A stretch of 10,049 nt of DNA from Vicinamibacteria bacterium (GTDB lineage Bacteria > Acidobacteriota > Vicinamibacteria > Vicinamibacterales > 2-12-FULL-66-21): the NCBI GenBank assembly GCA_025937075.1, contig JAICSD010000129.1, positions 1 through 10,049 on the forward strand, written 5' to 3'. Below, piece by piece: positions 1 to 5,760 of the stretch. A model generated the notes under the pieces. That model did no database searches and was not told the DNA's origin. It saw only the letters and a program-made list of their open reading frames with translations. Numbering within the stretch: position 1 is the first letter of the stretch; each line of letters opens with the position of its first letter. The position numbers and the translations under genes were made by a program.

Positions 1-146
1 AGCGCCTTGCAGATGGCCTCGAGAATCTTCGGCACGGCATCGGCGAACGTGGACGCCTCCACGAGCGCCCGCGCAACGACGTGCTCGGCCGTGAGACGTC
101 GCTCGGCCAACCCGTTGCCGGTCAGCGCGCGAGGCTGGCTCGTCAT
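1..146 (-). CDS. GAF-domain protein, probable sensor kinase (N-terminus only)
   Basis: Only the first 48 codons are present; the gene runs off the left edge. It starts at an ATG and reads through without a stop. After a polar head of about 18 residues comes a helix-like stretch with VVARAL, VEAS, VPKILEAICKAL. This resembles the opening helix of GAF domains that follow short N-termini in many sensor histidine kinases and PAS/GAF signalling proteins, where a phrase like ARALAEA...ILEAICEALGW leads into the GAF fold. That resemblance is the only basis for the call; the kinase or output domain would lie outside the window. No Shine-Dalgarno sequence precedes the ATG, but a perfect TATAAT lies 15 bases upstream, so the message may have a very short leader. 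It lies 44 bases downstream of the DUF1479 gene on the same strand. It could also be a GAF-containing phosphatase, cyclase or regulator. Confidence 0.6.
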   Translation of the reverse strand, partial: MTSQPRALTGNGLAERRLTAEHVVARALVEASTFADAVPKILEAICKA

Positions 147-157
147 GGGTCAAGGCC

Positions 158-172
158 GGCGATTATATCGCC
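158..172 (-). promoter_or_regulatory. Palindrome with a consensus -10 box upstream of the GAF gene
   Basis: The sequence is an inverted repeat: GGCGAT, a three-base centre, then ATCGCC. Read on the minus strand it contains a perfect TATAAT (167 down to 162). The gap from that hexamer to the ATG at 146 is 15 bases, so transcription would begin roughly 8 bases before the start codon. No convincing -35 box is seen at the usual distance. A dyad across the -10 could be an operator, or chance in a short AT-rich island in GC-rich DNA. Confidence 0.35.
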
Positions 173-190
173 AGGCACACACCTGCACGC

Positions 191-1435
191 CTAGCCCGGC
201 AGTCCCATCTGGCGACGGCCGAGCGACGTCAGGTCCGATTCGGTAGCGCGGCCGACGAAATCGATCTCGAAGTCATCCGGTGCAAAATCCGGTGGCGTTC
301 TTCCCGCGAGAAACGTCGGCGCCTGCCTCGCAAGGTACGCCGTATTCTTCTCGCATCCGACGGTGGACCCGATATACATGACGTTGCTGTACCCTCGGCC
401 TTTGTGCTCGTCTTCCACCGCGTGAATGACATCCGAGTGCCAGAAAACAGCGTCGCCGGGCTCCATGACGGGAATGGAGGTCAGCCCGTCCAGCAGCAAC
501 GAATGCCACTTCGGATGAACCGACAGCGCGCGGCCCGGCTGCGCGCCGCACAAATCTCCCTCTGGAACGTCATCCTGGAGCGCGCGAAGGAGCATGTAGA
601 CCATGCCCGTCGCGATCGGAATCAGCTGGAGGGTTCCGTCCCCTTTGCCCTGCCGCGTCAAGGCGGTCCATCCCTGGAAGGTTCGAAACATCGAGCAGAC
701 CGCTGGCGAGGGGACCTCCTGCACGTCTGGCCGCCACGCCGCGTCGAACGGTTCATACTGGCGCCAGTTGCCTGAAAAGACGTGCCGGTAGACCTTTCGG
801 AAGCCTTCGTCGAGCCAGCGCTCGATTGAACCGCCGTCAACATGCGGCGACAGCCCGAGCGATGTCGAGCCGGGCGGCCGACGGCGAATGCGGTCGGCAT
901 AAACGGGCACCTGCTCCGGATCGAAATGACGGCGCCCTTCACTGTCGGCCCGCCACAACCGGTTCAGAAACACGCGCGCACGCGTCAGGGACTCGGATTG
1001 ACGCGCCTGTACCTGCGGCTTCGACCAGTAGATGCCATAAATCTGCGGTTTTGCGGCCGTCAGCGTCCCGAAGTACTTGTCCTCGGCGGCGTGCGCGAGC
1101 TTGTCCGTCAGTCCGTTATCGTCGACATACCTGCCGATCTCGTCATTCCACGCGCGCGCTTGCTCCGATGCGAACACCTGCCTGATCACGCAGGCTCCGC
1201 GATCCCTGATCGCGGCAACCATCGCCGGCGCGACAGCCTCCCGTTCGATGTCGGAATACGCGACGAGTGGGATGACCGGTTCCCCGGCGTCGCGGTCGCG
1301 CACAATCTCCGCGACTCTGTCCCGCATCTCCTGCTGGACCTCGTCGAAAACGTCAGCATAGTTCGGCAACGTCTGTCGCAGATTTCTCTTGGCGGTGCTG
1401 ACGGCCTCCGGAAGACTGTCGATCTGCAGCGGCAT
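191..1435 (-). CDS. DUF1479 (YbiU-like) family protein, predicted Fe(II)/2-oxoglutarate-type oxygenase fold
   Basis: The 414-residue product matches the usual length of the DUF1479 family (E. coli YbiU is about 420). Recognisable stretches are the N-terminal SLPEAVSTAKRNLRQ and NYADVFDEVQ, the central RGACVIRQVF and IYGIYWSKPQ, and the signature LSPHVDGGSIERW. His198 and Asp200 of that signature, with His338 in FWHSDVIHAVE, form a plausible HxD...H iron triad; Arg347 in KGRGYSN could bind a co-substrate carboxylate. Family members have the double-stranded beta-helix fold of Fe(II)/2-oxoglutarate enzymes, but their substrate is not established, so none is assigned. No signal peptide is seen, so it is probably cytoplasmic. 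The frame stays open to 1612, but the start at 1435 is chosen because AGAGGA lies just upstream and it gives the family N-terminus; the extension would overlap the divergent kinase gene. An in-frame ATG at 1450 lacks a ribosome site. Confidence 0.88.
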   Translation of the reverse strand: MPLQIDSLPEAVSTAKRNLRQTLPNYADVFDEVQQEMRDRVAEIVRDRDAGEPVIPLVAYSDIEREAVAPAMVAAIRDRGACVIRQVFASEQARAWNDEIGRYVDDNGLTDKLAHAAEDKYFGTLTAAKPQIYGIYWSKPQVQARQSESLTRARVFLNRLWRADSEGRRHFDPEQVPVYADRIRRRPPGSTSLGLSPHVDGGSIERWLDEGFRKVYRHVFSGNWRQYEPFDAAWRPDVQEVPSPAVCSMFRTFQGWTALTRQGKGDGTLQLIPIATGMVYMLLRALQDDVPEGDLCGAQPGRALSVHPKWHSLLLDGLTSIPVMEPGDAVFWHSDVIHAVEDEHKGRGYSNVMYIGSTVGCEKNTAYLARQAPTFLAGRTPPDFAPDDFEIDFVGRATESDLTSLGRRQMGLPG

Positions 1436-1439
1436 AGGG

Positions 1440-1445
1440 TCCTCT
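1440..1445 (-). promoter_or_regulatory. Ribosome binding site deciding the DUF1479 start
   Basis: AGAGGA on the minus strand lies four bases before the ATG at 1435. Neither the alternative ATG at 1450 nor the longest open-frame start at 1612 has a comparable site. Confidence 0.6.
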
Positions 1446-1468
1446 ATCATTCTGACGGCGATTGGCGC

Positions 1469-1498
1469 TTGAATAGGGTGCGCTGGGTTCCGTGTAAT
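1469..1498 (+). promoter_or_regulatory. Candidate sigma-70 type promoter for the membrane kinase gene
   Basis: TTGAAT (1469-1474) and TGTAAT (1493-1498) are separated by 18 bases in the roughly 100-base gap between the divergent DUF1479 and kinase genes. Transcription would start near 1505, giving a leader of about 30 bases before the ATG at 1536. Each hexamer matches the E. coli consensus at five of six and four of six positions respectively, which is suggestive but not decisive in a non-proteobacterium. No equally good promoter was found for the DUF1479 gene. Confidence 0.4.
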
Positions 1499-1535
1499 TG
1501 CCAGAGCGATATTCTGCAGCAGGCTGAAGAACCAG

Positions 1536-4142
1536 ATGACCACCCCTTTCGATGACGTGACCGTCGGGGCAACCCGGGTCGGGATGACGCCGGGAGGAGC
1601 GACACCGTTCACGGCTGGACCCTCGCGGTTCGCGCCGGGCGCGATTGTGGCGGGTCGCTACCGGCTCGTGGCACTGCTCGGGCGCGGCGGAATGGGTGAA
1701 GTGTATCGCGCGGACGACCTGACGCTCGATCAATCCGTCGCGTTGAAGTTCCTGCCGGAAGGCGTCGCGGCGAGCGACACGCGTGTCGCGCAGTTCCACA
1801 ACGAGCTGCGGGTCGCGCGGCAAGTCTCCCACAAGAACGTCTGCCGGCTGTACGACCTCGGAGAATCCGACGGCCGCCGCTTCCTGACGATGGAGTACGT
1901 GGACGGAGAAGATCTGTCGTCGTCGCTGCGACGGTTCGGGCGCATGCCTCCGGACAAGGCGCTGCAGATCGCACGGCAGCTGTGCGCGGGAGTCACCGCC
2001 GCTCACGAGAAGGGCGTGCTGCACCGGGATCTGAAGCCGGCGAACGTGATGCTGGACGGCAACGGCGACGTCCGCATTACGGATTTCGGGATCGCCACCC
2101 TGGGCGCGAACGCGGGCGAAGGCCTCGCCGGAACGCCCCAGTACATGGCGCCGGAGCTGCTCGCCGGCAAAGCGGCGAGCGCGAAGAGCGATATCTACGC
2201 GCTCGGACTGATCCTGTTTGAGATCTTCACTGGCAAGCGCGCGTATGAGGCGAAAACGATCGGAGAGCTGAAGCAGCTCCACGACACCGGGACGGTGACG
2301 ACGCCGTCGGCGCTCGTGCACGACGTCGACCCGGCCGTGGAGCGGGTGATTCTGCGCTGTCTGGAAAAGGACCCCGAGAAGCGGCCGGCGTCGGCCCTGA
2401 CGGTGGCAGCGGCACTCCCGGGCGGCGACCCGCTGGCCGCCGCGCTCGCCGCAGGGGAGACGCCATCACCAGAACTGCTCGTCGCGGCCGGCGAGAGCGT
2501 CGCCATGCCGGTCGCGCCTGCGCTCGCGATGCTGGCAATGTTCTTTCTCGTGCTCGTGCTTGCTGTCGTCACGGGCAGTCACGGATCCGTGTTCGGCCAG
2601 AGGCCAACCATCCCTCTCGACGCGCTGGCGGATCGCGCGAATCAGCTTCTCGAGAAGCTCGGCTATCACGGCGATATCGCCGATCGGGCGTCGGGATTCG
2701 ATTTCGACGGCGAGTACATTCGATGGGCGCAGCGGAACGGTCCGCCGGCGTGGTGGACCGACCTTCGGATCGGCCGTCCGTCGGCAGTGATCTTCTGGTA
2801 TCGAACCAGTCCGGAAGCGCTCGCGCCGTCGTCACCTGCGAGCGCAGTGAGCGCGCGCGACCCTCCGGTGAACGTGCCGGAGATGCATCAGCTGTTTCTC
2901 GATGCCGATGGCCGCCTCGTCGAATTTCATTCGGTGCCGCCGGCGATCGCCCTGGAAAATGCGGCGGCTGGCTCGCCGTGGCCGGCGCTCTTCGAAGCCG
3001 CGGGGCTGGATCTCAGGACGTTCACGCCGACGCCGCCGAAATGGCTCCCGCCTGTCTTCGCCGATACCACGGCAGCGTGGGAGGGGCCGATGCCCGGACG
3101 CGCCGGCATGCGCGTCCGCATCGAAGCCGCGTCGTACAGAAATCATCCTGTGTCATTTCGAATCGTCTGGCCATGGACGACGCCGCCGAGTACGGAGGCT
3201 TCCAGGCGAACGGGCTTGCAGCGGGTGATGGATGCCAGCAGCATGGCGCTCTGGATCGCCATGCTCGCCGGAGGCATCCTGCTCGCGCGGCGGAACCTCC
3301 GCGCCAATCGCAGCGACCGCCGCGGCGCCGCGCGTTTCGCGATCGGACTGACGGCCGCGTCAGTCGCGTTCAATCTGTTGAACGCCAGCCACGCGGCCAA
3401 CCCGAGTATCGAGGCTCCGCAGATTGTCGGAGCGCTCTCCTTCGGCGCGTTCACTGGCGGGATGGTGTGGGTGTACTACCTCGCGATCGAGCCATACGCG
3501 CGGCGCTTCTGGCCCGATGCGTTGCTGGGATGGACGCGCCTGCTGTCGGGCCACATCCGCGATCCTCGGGTCGGCCGCGAGCTCTTGATCGGAATGGCCT
3601 GCGGCGCGGCCGGCGTTCTCATCGACCTGTCGAAGCTCGTGCCGATGGCGCTCGGGTGGCGCATTCCAGGGCTACCATTGGGCAACGCGCTGCCCTACCT
3701 GTACGGTGTGCCATCGCTGCTCGCGCAGTGGCTCAATGTCGCCATCGGCGCGGTATCGAGCGCGCTTGCGATCGCGTTGGTCTTTCTGGTCCTGCGGCTG
3801 CTGTTGAAGCGGCCGCGGGCGGCTCTCATCGTTGGCTTTCTCGTGCTGCTGCTGATTCTGAACGGCGGCACCGTCATCTCCGGCGACTGGTTCGATCGCT
3901 TCAACAACCTCGGTTTCACACTTCTCCTCACATTCGTCCTGCATCGTTTCGGGTTGTTGGCGACAGCGACGACGCTGTTCGTGGACAACGTCGTGAGCGC
4001 CGTGCCCGTCACGACGGACCTGTCGGCGTGGTGGTCGGCGCCGATGATCGCGTCGATCCTCATGTTGATCGCCGTCGCGTGCTTCGCGTATTACGCGGCG
4101 CGAGCGGGTCAGCCACTGTTCGGGCAGCTGCTGGAGGACTGA
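1536..4142 (+). CDS. Transmembrane Ser/Thr protein kinase (Hanks type) with large C-terminal membrane domain
   Basis: This 868-residue protein has a complete N-terminal kinase domain, about residues 41-295: glycine loop GRGGMGEV (49-56), ATP-anchoring Lys71 in VALKF, helix-C Glu90, catalytic loop HRDLKPAN (163-170, Asp165), DFG (183-185), GTPQYMAPE (199-207) and structural Asp219 in SDIYALG. It should therefore phosphorylate Ser/Thr targets in the cytoplasm. A first membrane helix covers about 325-347. A Trp-rich, mostly soluble stretch of about 220 residues follows (348-567), probably outside the membrane. The C-terminal 300 residues hold around eight further helices, near 570-586, 600-617, 630-652, 683-703, 725-756, 762-782, 793-813 and 833-854. 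LLGWTRLLSGHIRDPRVGRELLIG (665 onward, here in outline) recalls a motif I associate with acidobacterial kinases of this design. The start has only a weak GAAGAA ribosome site; Met17 (1584) is an alternative. The target and signal are unknown. Confidence 0.88.
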   Translation: MTTPFDDVTVGATRVGMTPGGATPFTAGPSRFAPGAIVAGRYRLVALLGRGGMGEVYRADDLTLDQSVALKFLPEGVAASDTRVAQFHNELRVARQVSHKNVCRLYDLGESDGRRFLTMEYVDGEDLSSSLRRFGRMPPDKALQIARQLCAGVTAAHEKGVLHRDLKPANVMLDGNGDVRITDFGIATLGANAGEGLAGTPQYMAPELLAGKAASAKSDIYALGLILFEIFTGKRAYEAKTIGELKQLHDTGTVTTPSALVHDVDPAVERVILRCLEKDPEKRPASALTVAAALPGGDPLAAALAAGETPSPELLVAAGESVAMPVAPALAMLAMFFLVLVLAVVTGSHGSVFGQRPTIPLDALADRANQLLEKLGYHGDIADRASGFDFDGEYIRWAQRNGPPAWWTDLRIGRPSAVIFWYRTSPEALAPSSPASAVSARDPPVNVPEMHQLFLDADGRLVEFHSVPPAIALENAAAGSPWPALFEAAGLDLRTFTPTPPKWLPPVFADTTAAWEGPMPGRAGMRVRIEAASYRNHPVSFRIVWPWTTPPSTEASRRTGLQRVMDASSMALWIAMLAGGILLARRNLRANRSDRRGAARFAIGLTAASVAFNLLNASHAANPSIEAPQIVGALSFGAFTGGMVWVYYLAIEPYARRFWPDALLGWTRLLSGHIRDPRVGRELLIGMACGAAGVLIDLSKLVPMALGWRIPGLPLGNALPYLYGVPSLLAQWLNVAIGAVSSALAIALVFLVLRLLLKRPRAALIVGFLVLLLILNGGTVISGDWFDRFNNLGFTLLLTFVLHRFGLLATATTLFVDNVVSAVPVTTDLSAWWSAPMIASILMLIAVACFAYYAARAGQPLFGQLLED

Positions 4143-4144
4143 CT

Positions 4145-4163
4145 CACCGTCCGCAAGACGGTG
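4145..4163. terminator. Hairpin between convergent genes, possible bidirectional terminator
   Basis: A perfect 7-base-pair inverted repeat, CACCGTC, loop CGCAA, GACGGTG, sits in the 31-base gap between the kinase stop and the cytochrome stop. Its position suits a shared transcription end, but neither strand has a T-run after the stem, so it is not a classical intrinsic terminator. It may instead protect 3' ends. Confidence 0.4.
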
Positions 4164-4173
4164 TAGGACCGTT

Positions 4174-5106
4174 TCAATTTCCCGTCGCGTTCGAGCCGTT
4201 GCGGCCGCCGGCCAGCTGATTCTTCGTCTTCTCGCCCTTGCGCGGGACGGTCTTCAAGTACGCGTAGATTTTCTCGAGGTCGTCATCGCTCATCTGACCG
4301 TACGTGCGCGGCATGGCCTCGCTGATGGTGCTGCCGTTCGGACGCTTGTGCTCGCGGAGCGCCGTTGAAAAGTCCTGTTCGCTCCAGTCGCCGATGCCGA
4401 CGGGCGTGATGTTGGCGGCTCCCGGCGGCGGCCCGCCGCCCCCGGTGAAATCCTCGCCGTGGCAGCTTCGGCATCCTGCCGTCGCGACGATGTACGAACC
4501 GCTGGCGGCGGGATCGTTCGGGGCCGGGACCGGCTCGAAGGTGACGTTCGCGTGGTCGATCTTCGAGGCGGGCGCCAGGGGGAAGTCCACCAGCAGGCCA
4601 AGCGCGCGCGCCATCGGGCCGACCTGCATCTGCGGCAGTTCGCGATCGACCGGCGGCACCGATTTGATATAGGCGATGATAGCGGCCAGATCGGCTTCGT
4701 TGAAGCGAAAGTCCGCGGATGGCATGAACGTAACCGAACGCCCGTCGGGCCTCACGCCGTGCAGCAGCGCACGCACGAAATCCCGATCCGAGAAGCTCGC
4801 ACCGAGACCGCCCCGCCCTCTCGTGAGGTTGGGCGCCACCAGCCGTCCCATAGCGAAGTTGTCGATGACGACCTTGCCGCCCAGGTCCTTGTCGTGGCAC
4901 TCGACGCACGCGGAGACGTGCGTGACGAGATACTTGCCGCGCGCAATCGACGTGGCATCGGTGGGAATCAATATGGATGGCACGCTGACCGCGTAGGTTT
5001 TCGACATCTCGCGGCCGCTCGCGTAGTAGATATAGCCCGCAAACGCGGCAATTGCGACCCCGAGCAACAGCACCAGTCTCGTCGTCCACTTCAGCAGCCA
5101 CTTCAT
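4174..5106 (-). CDS. Membrane-anchored dihaem cytochrome c
   Basis: The 310-residue product starts with a basic tip and one hydrophobic helix (about residues 8-28), which should tether it to the cytoplasmic membrane with the rest in the periplasm. Two cytochrome c domains follow. The first has CVECH (67-71) with Met128 in TFMPS as probable axial ligand. The second has CRSCH (212-216) with Met265 in EAMPRTYGQM, and ends in the usual SDDDLEKIYAYLKTVP helix. The family carries electrons between dehydrogenases or quinol oxidation and terminal acceptors. It resembles cytochrome subunits of periplasmic alcohol and gluconate dehydrogenases, which usually have three haems; this one has two. No dehydrogenase or oxidase subunit is adjacent, so the partner is unknown. 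The start at 5106 is preferred over the one at 5130 because GGAGGT lies seven bases upstream. The C-terminal tail is short, polar and probably disordered. Confidence 0.87.
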   Translation of the reverse strand: MKWLLKWTTRLVLLLGVAIAAFAGYIYYASGREMSKTYAVSVPSILIPTDATSIARGKYLVTHVSACVECHDKDLGGKVVIDNFAMGRLVAPNLTRGRGGLGASFSDRDFVRALLHGVRPDGRSVTFMPSADFRFNEADLAAIIAYIKSVPPVDRELPQMQVGPMARALGLLVDFPLAPASKIDHANVTFEPVPAPNDPAASGSYIVATAGCRSCHGEDFTGGGGPPPGAANITPVGIGDWSEQDFSTALREHKRPNGSTISEAMPRTYGQMSDDDLEKIYAYLKTVPRKGEKTKNQLAGGRNGSNATGN

Positions 5107-5113
5107 CCGGCGC

Positions 5114-5119
5114 ACCTCC
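5114..5119 (-). promoter_or_regulatory. Ribosome binding site deciding the cytochrome c start
   Basis: GGAGGT on the minus strand, seven bases before the ATG at 5106. It overlaps codons that an upstream start at 5130 would use, and it favours the shorter protein, which begins directly with its membrane anchor. The rest of the gap to the divergent gene (5120-5253) shows no convincing promoter to my eye. Confidence 0.65.
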
Positions 5120-5253
5120 GCAGCACGCACGCACCAACCAGAAACGCGCTACAAGAGTTTTACGGAAGTGCGGCGGGACTTGTTCGCGGGCGCGGCATCA
5201 ATGCAATCAATCTCCGCAAGTGATATCGTGACGAACCTTTCAGGAGCCGATTC

Positions 5254-5760
5254 ATGGTTCTGACCAAGTCCGAGCTCATTAGCTCCCTGCAGCATGAGGT
5301 CCGCATCCTCGTCCACCTCGCCGGCAAGGTTGACCGCGGCCAGCTGGATTACCGGCCGACACCGAAGCAGCGCAGCATCCTCGAGCTGCTGCAGTACCTC
5401 ACGATGATGGGCCCGGAGCTCGTACGCTACGTCAAAGCAGGAGGCTTCGATCCCGCCCGCTGGACCGCGGCGCAACAATCGGCCAGGACGCTGGAATTCG
5501 ACCAGGCGGTGTCGGCCATCGCGGCGCAGAGTGAGACGTACGCGACGCTGCTGTCGGACCTTTCGGACGAAGAGCTCCGCGCCAGCGTCACGATGTTCGG
5601 CAGAGAGGCCTCGCGCGGGGCAATCATCGTGAATATCGTGCTCTGCGGGTGTGCGGCGTACCGCACTCAACTGTTTCTCTACCTGAAGGCGTGCGGGCGG
5701 GAAGAGCTGAGCACGATCAATCTGTGGGCCGGCGTGGATGCGCTGGCGAGCCGGTCATGA
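5254..5760 (+). CDS. DinB-like four-helix protein, metal ligands apparently lost
   Basis: This 168-residue protein has the length and helical layout of the DinB superfamily: an N-terminal helix (SELISSLQHEVRILVHLAGK), then LDYRPTPKQRSILELLQYLT, and a final helix AAYRTQLFLYLKACG. Typical members, including bacillithiol S-transferase-like and stress-induced DinB proteins, bind a metal with three histidines, one in the ...LxHL... helix and two in an HxxxHR motif. By my alignment these positions are Tyr48, Gly132 and Tyr136 here, so the usual site is absent although the RxQLxxYL context is kept. No signal peptide is visible; it should be cytoplasmic. AGGAG at 5242-5246, seven bases before the ATG, supports the start. 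Its stop overlaps the hydrolase start (ATGA), implying translational coupling. The assignment is by pattern, not by search; the function is unknown. Confidence 0.7.
   Translation: MVLTKSELISSLQHEVRILVHLAGKVDRGQLDYRPTPKQRSILELLQYLTMMGPELVRYVKAGGFDPARWTAAQQSARTLEFDQAVSAIAAQSETYATLLSDLSDEELRASVTMFGREASRGAIIVNIVLCGCAAYRTQLFLYLKACGREELSTINLWAGVDALASRS

Noticed and set aside
1436..1612. N-terminal extension of the DUF1479 gene
   Set aside because: It would overlap the kinase gene, lacks a ribosome site and is not needed for the family length; AGAGGA points to 1435.
1353..2321. A 322-codon minus-strand frame across the divergent promoter and kinase start
   Set aside because: It covers the start of the DUF1479 gene and the kinase catalytic core in the wrong frame, and its composition is Arg/Gln-rich.
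2723..4219. A 498-codon plus-strand open frame inside the kinase gene
   Set aside because: The overlapping kinase frame has motifs and membrane helices, while this frame is Arg/Ala-rich and featureless.
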